From Tretioscincus oriximinensis (Eukaryota; Chordata; Lepidosauria; Squamata; Gymnophthalmidae), in assembly GCA_022410635.1 (NCBI GenBank), contig JAJVDF010000466.1, forward strand, positions 507,279 to 571,278: a DNA stretch of 64,000 nt, in the 5' to 3' direction. Below are positions 1-12,900 of the stretch, in pieces. The notes below the pieces were generated by a model that saw only the letters and a program-made list of their open reading frames with translations, did no database searches and had not been told where the DNA came from. Made by a program: the position numbers and the translations under genes. Each line of letters starts with the position of its first letter. Positions within the stretch are counted from its first letter, which is position 1.

Positions 1-820
1 CTGATTTGCTGAGAAAAAAATATTCACAATAAATATTTTACCAGTCCTTCTCTATGGATTAGCTACTGAAGTCAAAAATACAAGGAAAGAGTAGAAAGAG
101 ACTATGATAAACACCATTTGTTACACCCACATTTCAAAGATCATCTCTGTACACTGAAACCCACGTAATGCCCAAGCGTAGTTCAAATCTCCTGAACGAG
201 AAGCATTAGCTAAAAAAGAAGTGGCCAGTGCTCTAATACAGTTACCTGCAATATAGAAGAGGGTGCGCTACTGATTATAAACCAAGCATTATGTAGAACC
301 CTTAAACTAGATAGAAGTCTTTTGTTCTGGTTTTGTTGGCTGATACCAGGCAAATACAGCGCCCGTCCTTTAAATGTCTGTCCTACTACGCAAGTAGGTC
401 CTCAGTGTTAAGTGAACATCCAATGTATGCTTAAGCTTTTTCGATTCACGAGAAAACACTGGACCAATGTAATGGAGATAGATCTTTTGGTCCTAATAGG
501 AGAGGAATACATTGTAGAATGAAAATTCAGGTCTATATGAAAGATAACAGAATCTGGGTTGGTCTAAAGAACAAAGGCTAGAGCTAATTAATTAGATGCC
601 ATTTGGGGTACCCTAATCTGTTCTACAAAAAGAGGAGGAAGTAGAGGAAAGGCCTATATTAAACCACATCAACATGTGGAAGGGAGATCACTGGATGCCT
701 TTTTGCTGTACTCTGTTGGTAAAAGCAGAAAGTCTTTTGCTCTGGAAACATCAAACTTAGAAGAATTCTGTTCAAACATTCTGCAGTTTTCACACAAAAT
801 ATTTAAGAGAAAATTCTTAC
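1..820. other. CUL4A intron 12 (part)
   Basis: AT-rich sequence with no recognisable cullin exon on the minus strand and no clear repeat family. The intron runs off the left edge. Confidence 0.6.
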
Positions 821-925
821 CATGAATAAATCTGAATATTATCATGATTTTGTCAAGAATTCTTTCCAGTTCTTCATCTGTTGCTTCTTTGTTGCCAGCT
901 CTTAGTTTTGAATCCACATGCTTTG
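821..925 (-). CDS. CUL4A: CUL4A coding exon 12, last in the window
   Basis: Reads [20 protein letters not shown] then [14 protein letters not shown] plus one base; acceptor TTTTTAG, donor CATG|GTAAGA. The next exon should begin with the rest of GKD and lies beyond base 1 or in the unresolved first 820 bases. Confidence 0.97.
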
Positions 926-3900
926 CTAAAAATAATTAAATAAAGCCTTTAAAAGTAACCACGGATTTCATTTGTTAGTTGTAAAGCACCCAAAATTAAA
1001 TTAGGCTGTATACTTAATTTAATGGAAACCGCTCCATGCCACAGACTAATCAAAATATCCCCTCAGGGCAAAGGCCTTTTTTGTTCAGTTTTATTTTTAG
1101 AAAAATCACGCAGCAGTGTTAGCTTTTCTGTGGCAACTCTGGAGACCCTAATATACAACCACTATTCCTACTTCAAAGGTTGATCAAACATTTGGATATG
1201 TTTGCAGTTTGTCTTCCTTCATGGTTTCTACATTGGAGATTTCTACCCTTGCTTCTTCTTTTCAGAACTTTTTAATGAAAGTCTTCCGTAAGTAACTGAT
1301 TGTCTAAAAAATATCACTGTTATCAATCAGAAGAACAAGTGAGAGAAACAAAAAATATAACATAAGTAAACAAACTCCATCATCATTATTGTAACTCACA
1401 AGTATGACAGAGATTGCTCTATTGCAGTAGGTATTCAAACTAATAATAATAATGTTTATTTATAACGCCCTTTTCACAAAAGGATGGCACACATATGCTT
1501 TGTTGCTTTCTCTACAATAGATATCCTGTGAAGTAGGCAGGGCTGAGAGAGTTTTAAAGAACTGTGACTGGCTGAAGAACACTCAGCTGTTTCATGGAAA
1601 AATGTACATGCATTCAACCCTATTTTTTTAAAAAAGCATTTTATCTATACACATATCCATGCCACTTCCCTAGTTCCTGATTTCATCCCCTGCAGACAAA
1701 AAAAGGGCAAAGGCAGCAGAAGGAAAATAATGATGACAGAATTAGTAGCTCTGGCAGAGTTGGTGTCTGCTATTGAGATCTAGAAAAGTAATACAGGAAG
1801 GATTGTGAAGAAGGTAAAATCCTTCACAATACTTTAGTTGTTTACAGCCTTCCAAGGGGTCATGACCCATACTTTGGGAACTATTACTCTAGTATATTCA
1901 GTAATTTATTGACGGGAAAATATTTACATCATACCTATCAATTCTGCAGGTTTATTTGGTCTCTTGTTGACAAATGTCTCAAAGGATTCCTTCATTAAGT
2001 TTATACATTTTTCATTTTTTTGAAAACAGACATCTATTATATGATCCACTTTGTCCTTAAAGTCTAGTAGCTCTTGCACCATGTCCTTGTCTTTTTCAGG
2101 ATTCACCACTATTGTTGTCCCAAAGTTCTGCAAAACAAACACTTCTGATAACCAGACACATTAATCGTATTTACTTTTCTTCTCTCCTAACAACTTCAAC
2201 CTTCAGGGAATTTCACTAATAAAAAATTAGTCACCTACTTCAGGAAACTGAAGCAACATGTAAAAGCTCTCANAGTAAATGAAGTATTTATTTCAATCAC
2301 AAATACACATTTTAAGAGTTACTGAACAACTGGTATCAAATTCCACAGTATCAAATGTGGAATTAAACTGACACAAAAATGCTAATATGTAACATGTTAG
2401 TATAGATCAGTGATGACCAGCAAAACTAGAAGAAAAAATACTGATAAGCCATTATTGTTTTTCATCTTCACAAATTATATCCACAATGATTCAAATGCAG
2501 TTTAATTTAACTCAGAATTACTACCATTCTGAAATATTATTTACATCATACTGACATAGCTTAAAAAGATATAATTATGAGTGGACTTTGAAAATTATAT
2601 TGCAAATGGTGTTCACAAACTTGCATTTCTATTTTGTATTAATTCATTATATTATATAAGCATAAGAAACCTGGGCTAATCTGAACAAAAGCAGTTTAAT
2701 TCCCAAAGCAAGCAAGGGAATCTAGTAACACTTTATAGACTAACAGAAAAAATTACTAGCATGAGCTTTCATAGACTGCTTCTTCAGATCCAGTTTATAA
2801 AATAAATGTGTTTCCACATTAATTAATCAGAAATTAAGACTAATCACAATTTAATTTTTAAATTACCCACTAAAACAAAACTTTACCGGTATTCTTTTAA
2901 TAAATGAACTAGAAAATGACAAGTAATTTAGCATTACAAATGAATTAAGCATATATAAATTAGGAAGAGTTATTGAGTGTGTATAATATGTGTGAAAGAT
3001 TGCCACAGAAAGAAGGCTCTGTATTGTTCATTCATTCATCTTTTTTTTATCCTATTCTATAGTCAAATGTCTTGAGGCAATAAAAATAGAAAATTAAAAA
3101 CAAAGCAGTATCTGAAAATGTAGAAGTGGAAGGTTTATCTTCAAGTGTTTTCTAAAGTTCTGCAATAAAGAACCCTGATGCACCAAGGGGGGGACCTCTA
3201 AATGTGACTGTAATTGCATCATCCAGATTCTCTTCTAAGAGAAATCAAAAGTCATATCTAAATGCAGATTAAGTGATAAAGTATAATGACATACAATGAT
3301 TGAGCAAATATTCTTAATCCAAGTGCTCTTTGTTCAAGGTTCCTGATAAAAATTCATGCCCTGACACAGCATTCTGAATCTTCTGGGAATGGTGAAGAAA
3401 ACTCAATTTATCTGTATTTTGCAGTTTCCCAAATATGGCAGCAGAACAGAAGCAACTTTTAGTTCAACCTAATTAATGAGTCTGGATTTTGCACTTAATT
3501 ACAGTATATGCAAAAGTATGCCTTTTGTGCATTTAGAAAACACTCATACACTCTTACTGAACATAAATGTATAAAATGCCATTAGTTTTTCATGCTGTGG
3601 CTATTGCTCAGTGGGTTTTTTTTTCAAATGTTTATACTCTTACTACATAATGGTTTAATATAGTCATACTTCATAAAACACAGTGTTTTTGCTTCCAATA
3701 AATCACCATATTATGCAATATTTTGTTGTAAACATAATTGTGACCTTTGGAGTTAGTTAGGCAAAGCAGCTACATGGTGCAGAGTCTCTGCAAATGGTGA
3801 CTGAATTAATCCAAGCTATTAGGCAACCCCAAAAATAGTCAACCGCAGGATGGCAGATAAGCACATTGGAATCAGTTATCAGCAAAGCCACAGCTGCCAG

Positions 3901-6900
3901 GCTTGATAGTCTACTTACGCACACAGATGGATTCTGGGATCAAATGCTAGAGAAACTGTGGCAACAAGCCAGTACAATTATTCATACCAATGCTGACAGA
4001 GGAACTTTGGCAATTTGGCAACCAGACAATTCAAAGGAATCAGCTATTAAGGAATGGTGGAAGAAATGCTATGCATGCAACCAGGAAAAGAACTGTGCTA
4101 GAAAAGAAACTGAAACAGCACAGAATCCATGCTGGATGAATAAGTTGGATGGCAGGGCCACAGATGTCTACAAGACAGAAGAGCATACTGTATTGTTCAG
4201 TAGTGATTGCTCATAGATCAGTAGTGGATCTATGGTAGCACAGAGGACCAGATTATCAGTTGCATAAGCGGATCTTCAGAAATTAAGGATAGAAGGCCAC
4301 CTCTATCTTTGTCCCTCTATGGAAAAATTTACCAAATTTGAAAGACCACAACCAGATAAAACAAATATTATTATTTCCCCATACAAATTTGTAGCTGGAC
4401 AAAGTATTTAAATTTAAGGAATTATATATTTGTACTGGTTCTGTTTACAAGTTCAGTATACAAGTTTTTATTTAATAAAAATGGATTTCTATTTGCAAAT
4501 GTGTTGGAGCTTAAACATAAGTCAGAATTGTTTTTCTCTAAACTAATAAACTTTCATTTCTGCAAACACAAGATAGAGCAATTTTAAAGTACCTTAATAT
4601 ATTCACTCCAGTGTTGGAGAAGGAGCTGTTGTCCACCTTTTACTCGATTGAAAAGTTGGCACATCAGTGTGAGATCTCCTATTCTGTTTTCATCAAGCAA
4701 ATTATCAAGTCCTAAAATGAGAGAAGTTTACATTAACTAATACACAAACCATCAAAATTTAGTTTTTAAAGCTGCTCTCCTATTTATCCAATTTTCCTAT
4801 CCAACTAACCTTATCCTTTGAAGGAACACCTCCTCCCATACAAGATAATCAGATGAGGCTCTCCTGATAGTCCTACCTCCTTCACTTGTCAAAGGAGTAT
4901 GAACATGTGGGAGGACCTCTTCTGTGATAGGATGATGGAATTCTCTTCCCCTGAGGTGTATCAGGCACCTATACTGTACATGTCCAGATACCTGGTGAAG
5001 ACACACCTCTTCACTTTTGGCTGAGCTCAAACTCCTTTATCCTTGAAGACACTGTTACTATTTTTAACTGTTCTATTTTAAATATTTTTATGTTTTTTTT
5101 TACTGTGAGCCATAGATCTCTGAGTACAGGGCAATATATAAATGTAAGTAAATAAATAATTTATTTATAAGACTGACAAATATTTGATATTCTGCCTCAA
5201 TTTCAAAAAATACACATTTTTAAAACTAAGATTAAAACATTGTATTTTTTATTATTCACTTGCTAAACCTAATAAAATCTTAACCCAGTCTATCATCTAT
5301 TAACAGATGGCCTTTGATGGGAATAGGTATTACTTTTATTGCTAGACATTTTGTGGACCTGGGAGAAATAACTGCAATGTCATGGCTATGTTCCTGGGTT
5401 ATTCAAGAGCACCACTACCACCACAATTTGGAGAAACACTCCATTGTAATCCTGTTGATCTTTAGTGGCTACTTGCACCAGGAATTACCTTTCCCTCGTG
5501 GACTGGGCAAGCATCAGTTTATTCTTGCATTGAGTAAAGACTTAAAAAACACAACCCAAATTATTTCAGAATAGATTTTGATTTGCGCTTTCATTACAGC
5601 TTGGAATATAGGTACACGTTGTGGATTTAAAATATTACAGGTAAAAAAACTATCATGGCAGAATATCCCTTTAATACAAAATTGTATCACTATCTGGAGG
5701 CACTTATAGCTCAATCGCTAAGGAAATGGTCTCTCATCTGGGAGATTGGGTTCTGAAGCCCTGTGTGGGACGTGGGGAGGGGTGAGCACCTTCCACTAGC
5801 CTGTAGCTCTAGCCAACCCAGCTACTTCAAAGCAAGAATTGCAAGAAATTGCAACTGATGCCAAGTAGATACATAGGAACCACCACAGCCTGGTGGGAAA
5901 GATAGAATGTTAGCCTTTGGGCAAAATACACTTGTAAGCTGCTTTCTTTTTGATTTTTCACAAAAACCAGTGCTACTCTCCAGTTTCCTAAGTTGTAAGG
6001 TGGACAGCGCCACACAGGAAACATTGTGGCTAGAAATGCAGAAGCTACTGCTGGGGGAGTACATAAGCCTTGCCCAGAGTGGGGGCATGAATGTTTGGAG
6101 TTTACAAATCTTCCCAACCTCAGCAATGTCCTGCACAGATGCCTGAGGTTTCTAGAACGATGAAAAATGCTTGGATTCTTGGCAATTTGTAAAGACGGTG
6201 CACAAGCCAGAACTGTGCATTTTCTCAACTTCAAATGCAAGAAAACTAACAAAAGGGCAAACTTCAAAAGAAATATATAAATAATGTGAGTTTTTGGTGG
6301 TGTTTTCCATCTGCCCCAAATTCTGACCAACCATCAGATACAAGTGCTAATAGGAAACAATATAGAATGTCAAATGATATCAAAGTCAAGTTTCCTGTTC
6401 ATTTTATTTTTAGCTGATACAACTATTAGTAATCCAGAGAGATATTTAAAAAGGAAGGAGGGAGGGAGGGTGACAGAGTGGAGCAGGGAGGGAGAGCAAG
6501 AGGAGTGGGAGAGTATGGGAAAGAAGGAGAGAAAGGGACAGGGATGGCACAGTAAAGAGATAGGTAAGCATCTCAGCCACCTAACGAAGCTGTTTTGTCA
6601 TGCTGTCCCTAAGCCTGTGCTGGTGGTAGCTTGGATTACAGTTGGAAGACGAGAGCAAGGACAGTGCTAAGCTCCCCCATAGCTCCCATCTTCCATCACT
6701 GTTCCAGGATGAGCGAAAGTAAAGGACTAATGAAGTAGATTAGGACAAGAGAAAAAGACAGAAATACAGAGAGGAGGAAAAAGGAACAAAAAGGGAGGAC
6801 AAGAATGGAAAGAGAGTGGAGAGAGAAATAAACTATTAAAGCTTTTACTCTCTATTATTAAAATATCTACTTCACATGCCTTCTATTTATATTTTGTACT

Positions 6901-9900
6901 ATACTGCATAATAGGAGCCTCCAGATGCAGGTTAAAACTTTCTCATTCAATATTACGAGATTTTCTGTTGTACTGATTGGTTATCTCCCCCTACTGGCTT
7001 CTTGACACACCGTTCCTGTTCCAAATAAAATTGCTAAGCAAAGGAAAAAACCTAAAGGAAAGTCCTCTCCGGACTGGGGGGGAAAGAAATCAGCAGTAGG
7101 AAAATCAAACTGCTCACAAAACCCAGCAATAATGGCAGGAGATCTGCAGTGATCTCTCTCACTGCCATATGCTTGGGGTACTTTTGATTTCACTAAGACC
7201 CAAAGAGCTGACATCCCATAGATAGATCAGACAGCAACAAAGCTCAGGGCAAAATACAGCTAGTGCAGAGTTAATGTGAATCCTAAGGAATTCCACTCAG
7301 AGCCAATGTTCCTGTGCAATCGGCACATGGCCATCCGGTTTTCCATGTGTAGTAAATAGAGTGCAACCAGCACCGACTTAAGCTGCTTTCGAGCCTGTTT
7401 CCCCCCCTAATCAGGACAAAGCTGAAGAGGGTAAAAGTTTTGCTAGACGTCAGGTATTTAGAACAGGATTAATAACCTAAGGAGCCAGCATCTCCCTATT
7501 TCAAGAAATTCTATAGCTGACTTTAAACCCCTAAAGTACTTCCAACCGTTAAAGTAGTTCTTTACATATCTAAATGCAGCAAATTATTTTTGCAAAGGAC
7601 ACTGCTACTACAAACGAGCAATTGGACTTTAACTTGCTCAAAACATTATAATGTTTTCAAAGACTCAAAGATTCAGAATTCTGGATATTTTTCACATACA
7701 TTTGATATTTTCCAGAAGTTTTATTTTATGAGAATCTTGTCCTACCTAAACCTTCAACATTTATTACTTTTAAAAAGAGCCTGTTTACATTGTCACTGTT
7801 CCATATGGAAATGTTTGCTGGCCATCATATCTCTGACAGTAGTATAATTTATAACAACAATGTTTAGCCTTGGAAAAGTCACTGTTAACAATAAGACAAC
7901 TTTGTCCAGTTTCCCATAAAATGTGAGCTGATGATGCAGTAGATGGCATTAAAAAAATAATCAGAAAAAACGTACCTTTTTGCAAAATAGCTGTCAAGTG
8001 TTCTCCCAGCAGCTGCCTCTCCACACAAGCAATGAGGGGTTTTCTGTTTAAGGCAAGAGAAAGAACTTAGAAATAGATTTGTACAGTGAATAGGAAGAAT
8101 CTTCAAGTTGTATAGGAACTTTGCATCATAGACAGATGCAAAACATAAGCCAGTTTGCACACGCTCAGTAATGTTAAAGATCTGTTAAAAATATATCTAC
8201 AACACATTAGATATATTGTAACAGATTCCTAAAATATGTTACTTAGGCCTACGTGAGAAAGGTCATCAGGTTTACTAAACGTTATAAGGAAAAAATCCCC
8301 ATAATGACAAAAAAACACTAAGTTATGTCTACTGTGGAATCAATACACTTCTAAGATGTAATATTGTTGTATGAATTCAACTATCTATAAATTATGACCA
8401 TCTTTCTTCTAAATTAATGTTTCAATTATTCTTGTAATCCATCTTCTAATCACCAAAGGTAGTCTGCACACTGATAGTGCTTTATAAATAAATGAACAAC
8501 AAAGGCAAAAGTCGGAAGTGAAACCTGCAACACGCTTCAGCTTCTGGTTGATTCAGTAGCCATTTTCTAACATATCTTTTGTTAGTGATGAAAGGTGCTT
8601 ACTAAGAGATGTTCTAAGGGAAACATGCAGAATCCCTGCCACAGCATTGTTGATGTTTGGAGGATTCAGTATGGAAAAACAAATAGATCCTGGTCCTTTT
8701 TCACAATTGTTCTCAGTATTTGCACTGTATTGCTTAGGCAATTACAGCCATTCCCCACATCACCTTTTCCTTACTTTCTATGAACTGCTTAGAACCAATG
8801 TGGTGACACAGAGAACAACGGTGCAACAGCAACACTATATATGTGTCGTTTTCATATGTATTCAANAGTGGTATTTTCCGAGAAGACTATCGTCTTGTCC
8901 TCATTGAGTCGTAATCTGAGCTATATCTCTGAATATGGGACCTGCATTAGTCTACGCTGGCTTGTGGATAGCCAAACACTGTCCTGGGATATAACACAGA
9001 ATAAGTCTCAGTGGGGACAAAGTCTAATGATTTGAAAAAGACTGTTTTCTCCCTTTTCTTCTTAAATTAGAAATACTTAGATAAGATTTTCTTCTCATAG
9101 TTTTATGTTATAAGTTTCTTTANGTGCTACTTCATCCATCACAAAATGATATTTTCACTTCTCTATATGTGCTAGAATCCTATGTGCAAAAATGTTTATA
9201 CTATTATTTTAACTCCCCACTCCCAATCACATACAAATTAATACATAGCTCCCCAGAGTTTATCAAATATGAAAAACCCAATACCCCACTCTGCTACCCT
9301 GACTTAATAGATCAAAAATAGATCAAAAATGATCAACGGTCTGGAGCACCTCCCTTATGAAGTCAAGCTGCAACGTCTGGACCTCTTCAGCCTCGAAAGG
9401 CAACATTTGAGAGGTGATCTGACTGAAGTGTACAAAATCATGCATGGGTTGGATAGGGTGAATAGAGAAAAAAATGTTTATCACACAACACTAGGACCAG
9501 AGGGCACTCCTTGAAACTGATGGGCAGAAAAGTGAGAACAGACAAAGGAAAGTATTTTTTCACCCAGAGGGTCATCAGCCTGTGGAATTTACTTCCTGAA
9601 GTGGTAGCTAACTGCTTGGATAGTTTCAAGACAGGACTAGACAGGTTTATGGACACCAAGGGTATAAATGGGTACTAGGATGGATGTCTGGATGTTGCCT
9701 CCGGAATAGAGCAACAGGCAGGACTCCTGGAATACCATTTGCNGGGAGTCATGAACAGGTGCATATTTTGCTTTCCTCTGTTCAGACTGCCCAGGTGCAT
9801 CTGGTGGGCCTCTGTGTGAGACAGAATGCTGGACTAGATGGACTCTGGCCTGATCCAGTATGGCTCTTCTTATATTCTTATGTTGGGAAAATATTATACA

Positions 9901-12900
9901 AAGTTTAAGTCAAATATATGAATTTTCACTAAATTTAGCTATATATGCAAGCTTTACACTACATTTTTTTTCAAAAGGTTAAGCACATCCTAAGCCTCTG
10001 TCAAGTTTCTTTTTCCTGCCATGTCTATATGATGATGTCAGGTGGTTGTGGATATTAATAACAAAACAATCTACAGAACATGCATTAAAGAAAAACTAGA
10101 AACCTTGTACTGAAGTAAAATATAAGGGATACTCACTGAGTAGTGTAGTCTAAATATGTTACCACTCTATCTGCTTCTTCTTCTAGACGTTTGTTAACAT
10201 GGTGAAGATATTCTGGCACCTATGAAACCATAAAAATGTATTTCTGGAAAGCAACTGGCATGGCAGTTTAAGATATCAAATCTAAAGAAACACTGAAGTT
10301 TGGTACTATTAGGTGAAAGTTGCCTCCTGGTGACTACATGATGACATCACTCCAGTCAACACAGAAGGATGAATGTCCATTGGGGTATAATGGATGGGTA
10401 GTGGGGGGTGGATAGTCAAGGGGGGGGGGGCAGTGGCACCATAACCCTACTTGTCTCCATCCCCTTGCACCCAGGCAAAGTCAAAGTTCACGGGCCATCA
10501 AAGATATTCTTTTGGTTCGAACTTACAGACATGATTAAACTATTCTACCAGATATAATGTACACACACACACAAATGCTTTTATACATAGAAATGGATAA
10601 TGAAGTTTATGAAACGTTGTACCTCTCTCTCTTGCATCAGCCTTTGACCTTCAGCAGTATATAAGCGATTTGTTTCTTCCAAAAATCTTTGTTCAAATGA
10701 GTCTTTGTATACCTGTATTAGAAAACAATTAATGGCATTTATCCAGACTCCAGAGGCAGTAGTATCAGAGAAAAAAGATAATACATTTTCATGTAATTAC
10801 TCTTTCTTCCAAAGCAGGGGTTCTCATTGGCTGTGGATCAATACCAGGCCATGGATCACTTAGAACTGGGCCACACAGAAAGAATAAAAGCAATTCAATT
10901 TAATTTTCATTTTAATGGCTATCACAATCTGCTGGCTTTTTTATTTTGAAAAATGACTACTTCCTCCAGTGATCCTTTTCCCCATTTGCGCACTTAGTTG
11001 CATGCCCCAATAAATTTAGCCCACAAGTGTAATTTCTAGGTCTGTGGATAAATGGCCTTGTATGAAACTATTCTGTGGTACTAAAAATATGGAAACCATT
11101 GTTCTAAAGCATTCCTATGATCAGATAATAGAGGTTGAAGTATAATTCTAGTTGGTAAGGCACTCATGATGTAATTGAGAAGCACTTTATGCTGAACACA
11201 TTATAGAATTATGTGCTCCAGGTGTTTTTCTGCTGAAGCACCTTATCCTGTGAATGTTAATCTGAAATCATCCTTACTTAAATTCATAATAGTTTAAGCG
11301 CCATTCTAGTTATCAAGTAACACACAATGATTTTCTAATAGGGATACAAATAACACAATTTGGAATATCTTAGCTCTCTTTCATAAAGGAAAAAATAAGT
11401 AGGAACCATATTTTTATCTGCTTTCATTCCATTGAATGTTAGACTTACTTGCAAATCAGACAGCATACTTAACAAACTTCTCAACAAGCTTCTGTCTACA
11501 GCTTCTCCATTCCGTTCACGTTCAATCAACAGTAGAAGTCCATCAATAGTTTTAGTCTGAACTAATTTATCACTAATAACATGGTTTCTAAAAAGTTCTA
11601 GCCCCATATCCCTACAAAAAAAGCATTGAGACAAATATTTAGGACATATATTACATTCTACTTTATCTGCAAATTGTGGCAAGATTTCTGAATTTGAAAT
11701 CTTAAATGTGAGTGTAGGTAATTTTATCTTTTCCTTAACAAAAAAATCACTTAAATTAAGCCGATCTTGTTATCTTAAGGTCACGAAGCAAATCGAAGGA
11801 GCAAATAAATAAATCACATTGGCCTGATTTGCACTCGGCCTTACTGTGTTCCAGAAATGCAAATCATACCTTTTACAATGTTTTTTTAGTAAAAATAAAT
11901 ATTTAAAAGGCTGCTTGTTATCATGAAGTCACTTCCTATTAAATTATTTTCTTTTCCCACAAACTAACATGGACTACAGCAGGTATAAGCATCATGTTAC
12001 CAGAACAAAATCAGGTCTGCATCCTTAATGGGTGCATCAAATGGAAATTCCAACTTATAATGCATGCAGCATCTCCTGAAATTAAAAATGTTGCTATTAT
12101 GCTTTTTTCTTGCAATCCTGCTTTTACAGAAAAGGAGAACTTAGGGCGCAATCACATTCTTGCTGTTAAATCTGAAGTCTTCTTCAAATTTGTTTAAAAT
12201 TGAGAGATTGGACATGAAATTCCCCTTCTGCTGTATTTTTGGACCAAGGGCCCATTTTCCATAATTCCCAACTGGTTAACAACATCAGTCTGGGACTGGT
12301 TTGTCAGTAATGGCCATGTACTTGTAGGTATCTTCCCTTTTTACTGGCATACTCATGGTGGCTGCATTAACCTTTTTNTGTGCTTTGTAATCCTTATAAA
12401 CTATAAGGCAACATATGGTTTTTAAGTCCACTTGTTCATAGATTGTACAGTCTCATCTCATAAACCCAAAATGGTATCCTCCAGAATGCTTCTGATGTAG
12501 CATGCAATTTTGCTCTGCATTTGTCAGTCACAAAGCACACCAAAATGCAGAAAGATAGTTTAGGTACTTCCTTTAAAATCCAGAATAAAGATTTTGACCT
12601 TTAATGGATCTCTCATATCTGCACCTAATACTTCAGTAGCCNTTAAAGGTCCAAAGCTCTATCCTGGATTTAATGTGTGAACTCAAATACTGTACCTACC
12701 ATATAGAAGGCAGCATTGAATTCTGCAGGACGTAAGTACGATCTAAGAATAAAAATATGCTTCTAATCATGATCTGCAAATGAAAATGGAAGATAAAATA
12801 AATCTCTACTTACAAAGTGTTTTTACCATAATGTAATCCTTCAATATTTGTAACACCAAATTAACACAAATACTGATTTTCTGAATAGTGAAATGCTGAG

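Larger units (their letters stand above)
2128..4592. other. CUL4A intron 10
   Basis: Contains a Penelope-like fragment near 2705-2790 and an unrecognised 116-codon plus-strand reading frame at 3866-4216. The rest is AT-rich without visible structure. Confidence 0.55.
4712..7975. other. CUL4A intron 9
   Basis: Holds a LINE 3' fragment (about 4795-5155) and a plus-strand family B SINE (about 5700-5945). 6440-6830 is purine-rich (GGAGGGAGGGAGG and similar). The rest is unassigned. Confidence 0.55.

Noticed and set aside
5827..6330. 167-codon minus-strand frame
   Set aside because: Overlaps a family B SINE and its flank; no homology and several competing frames.
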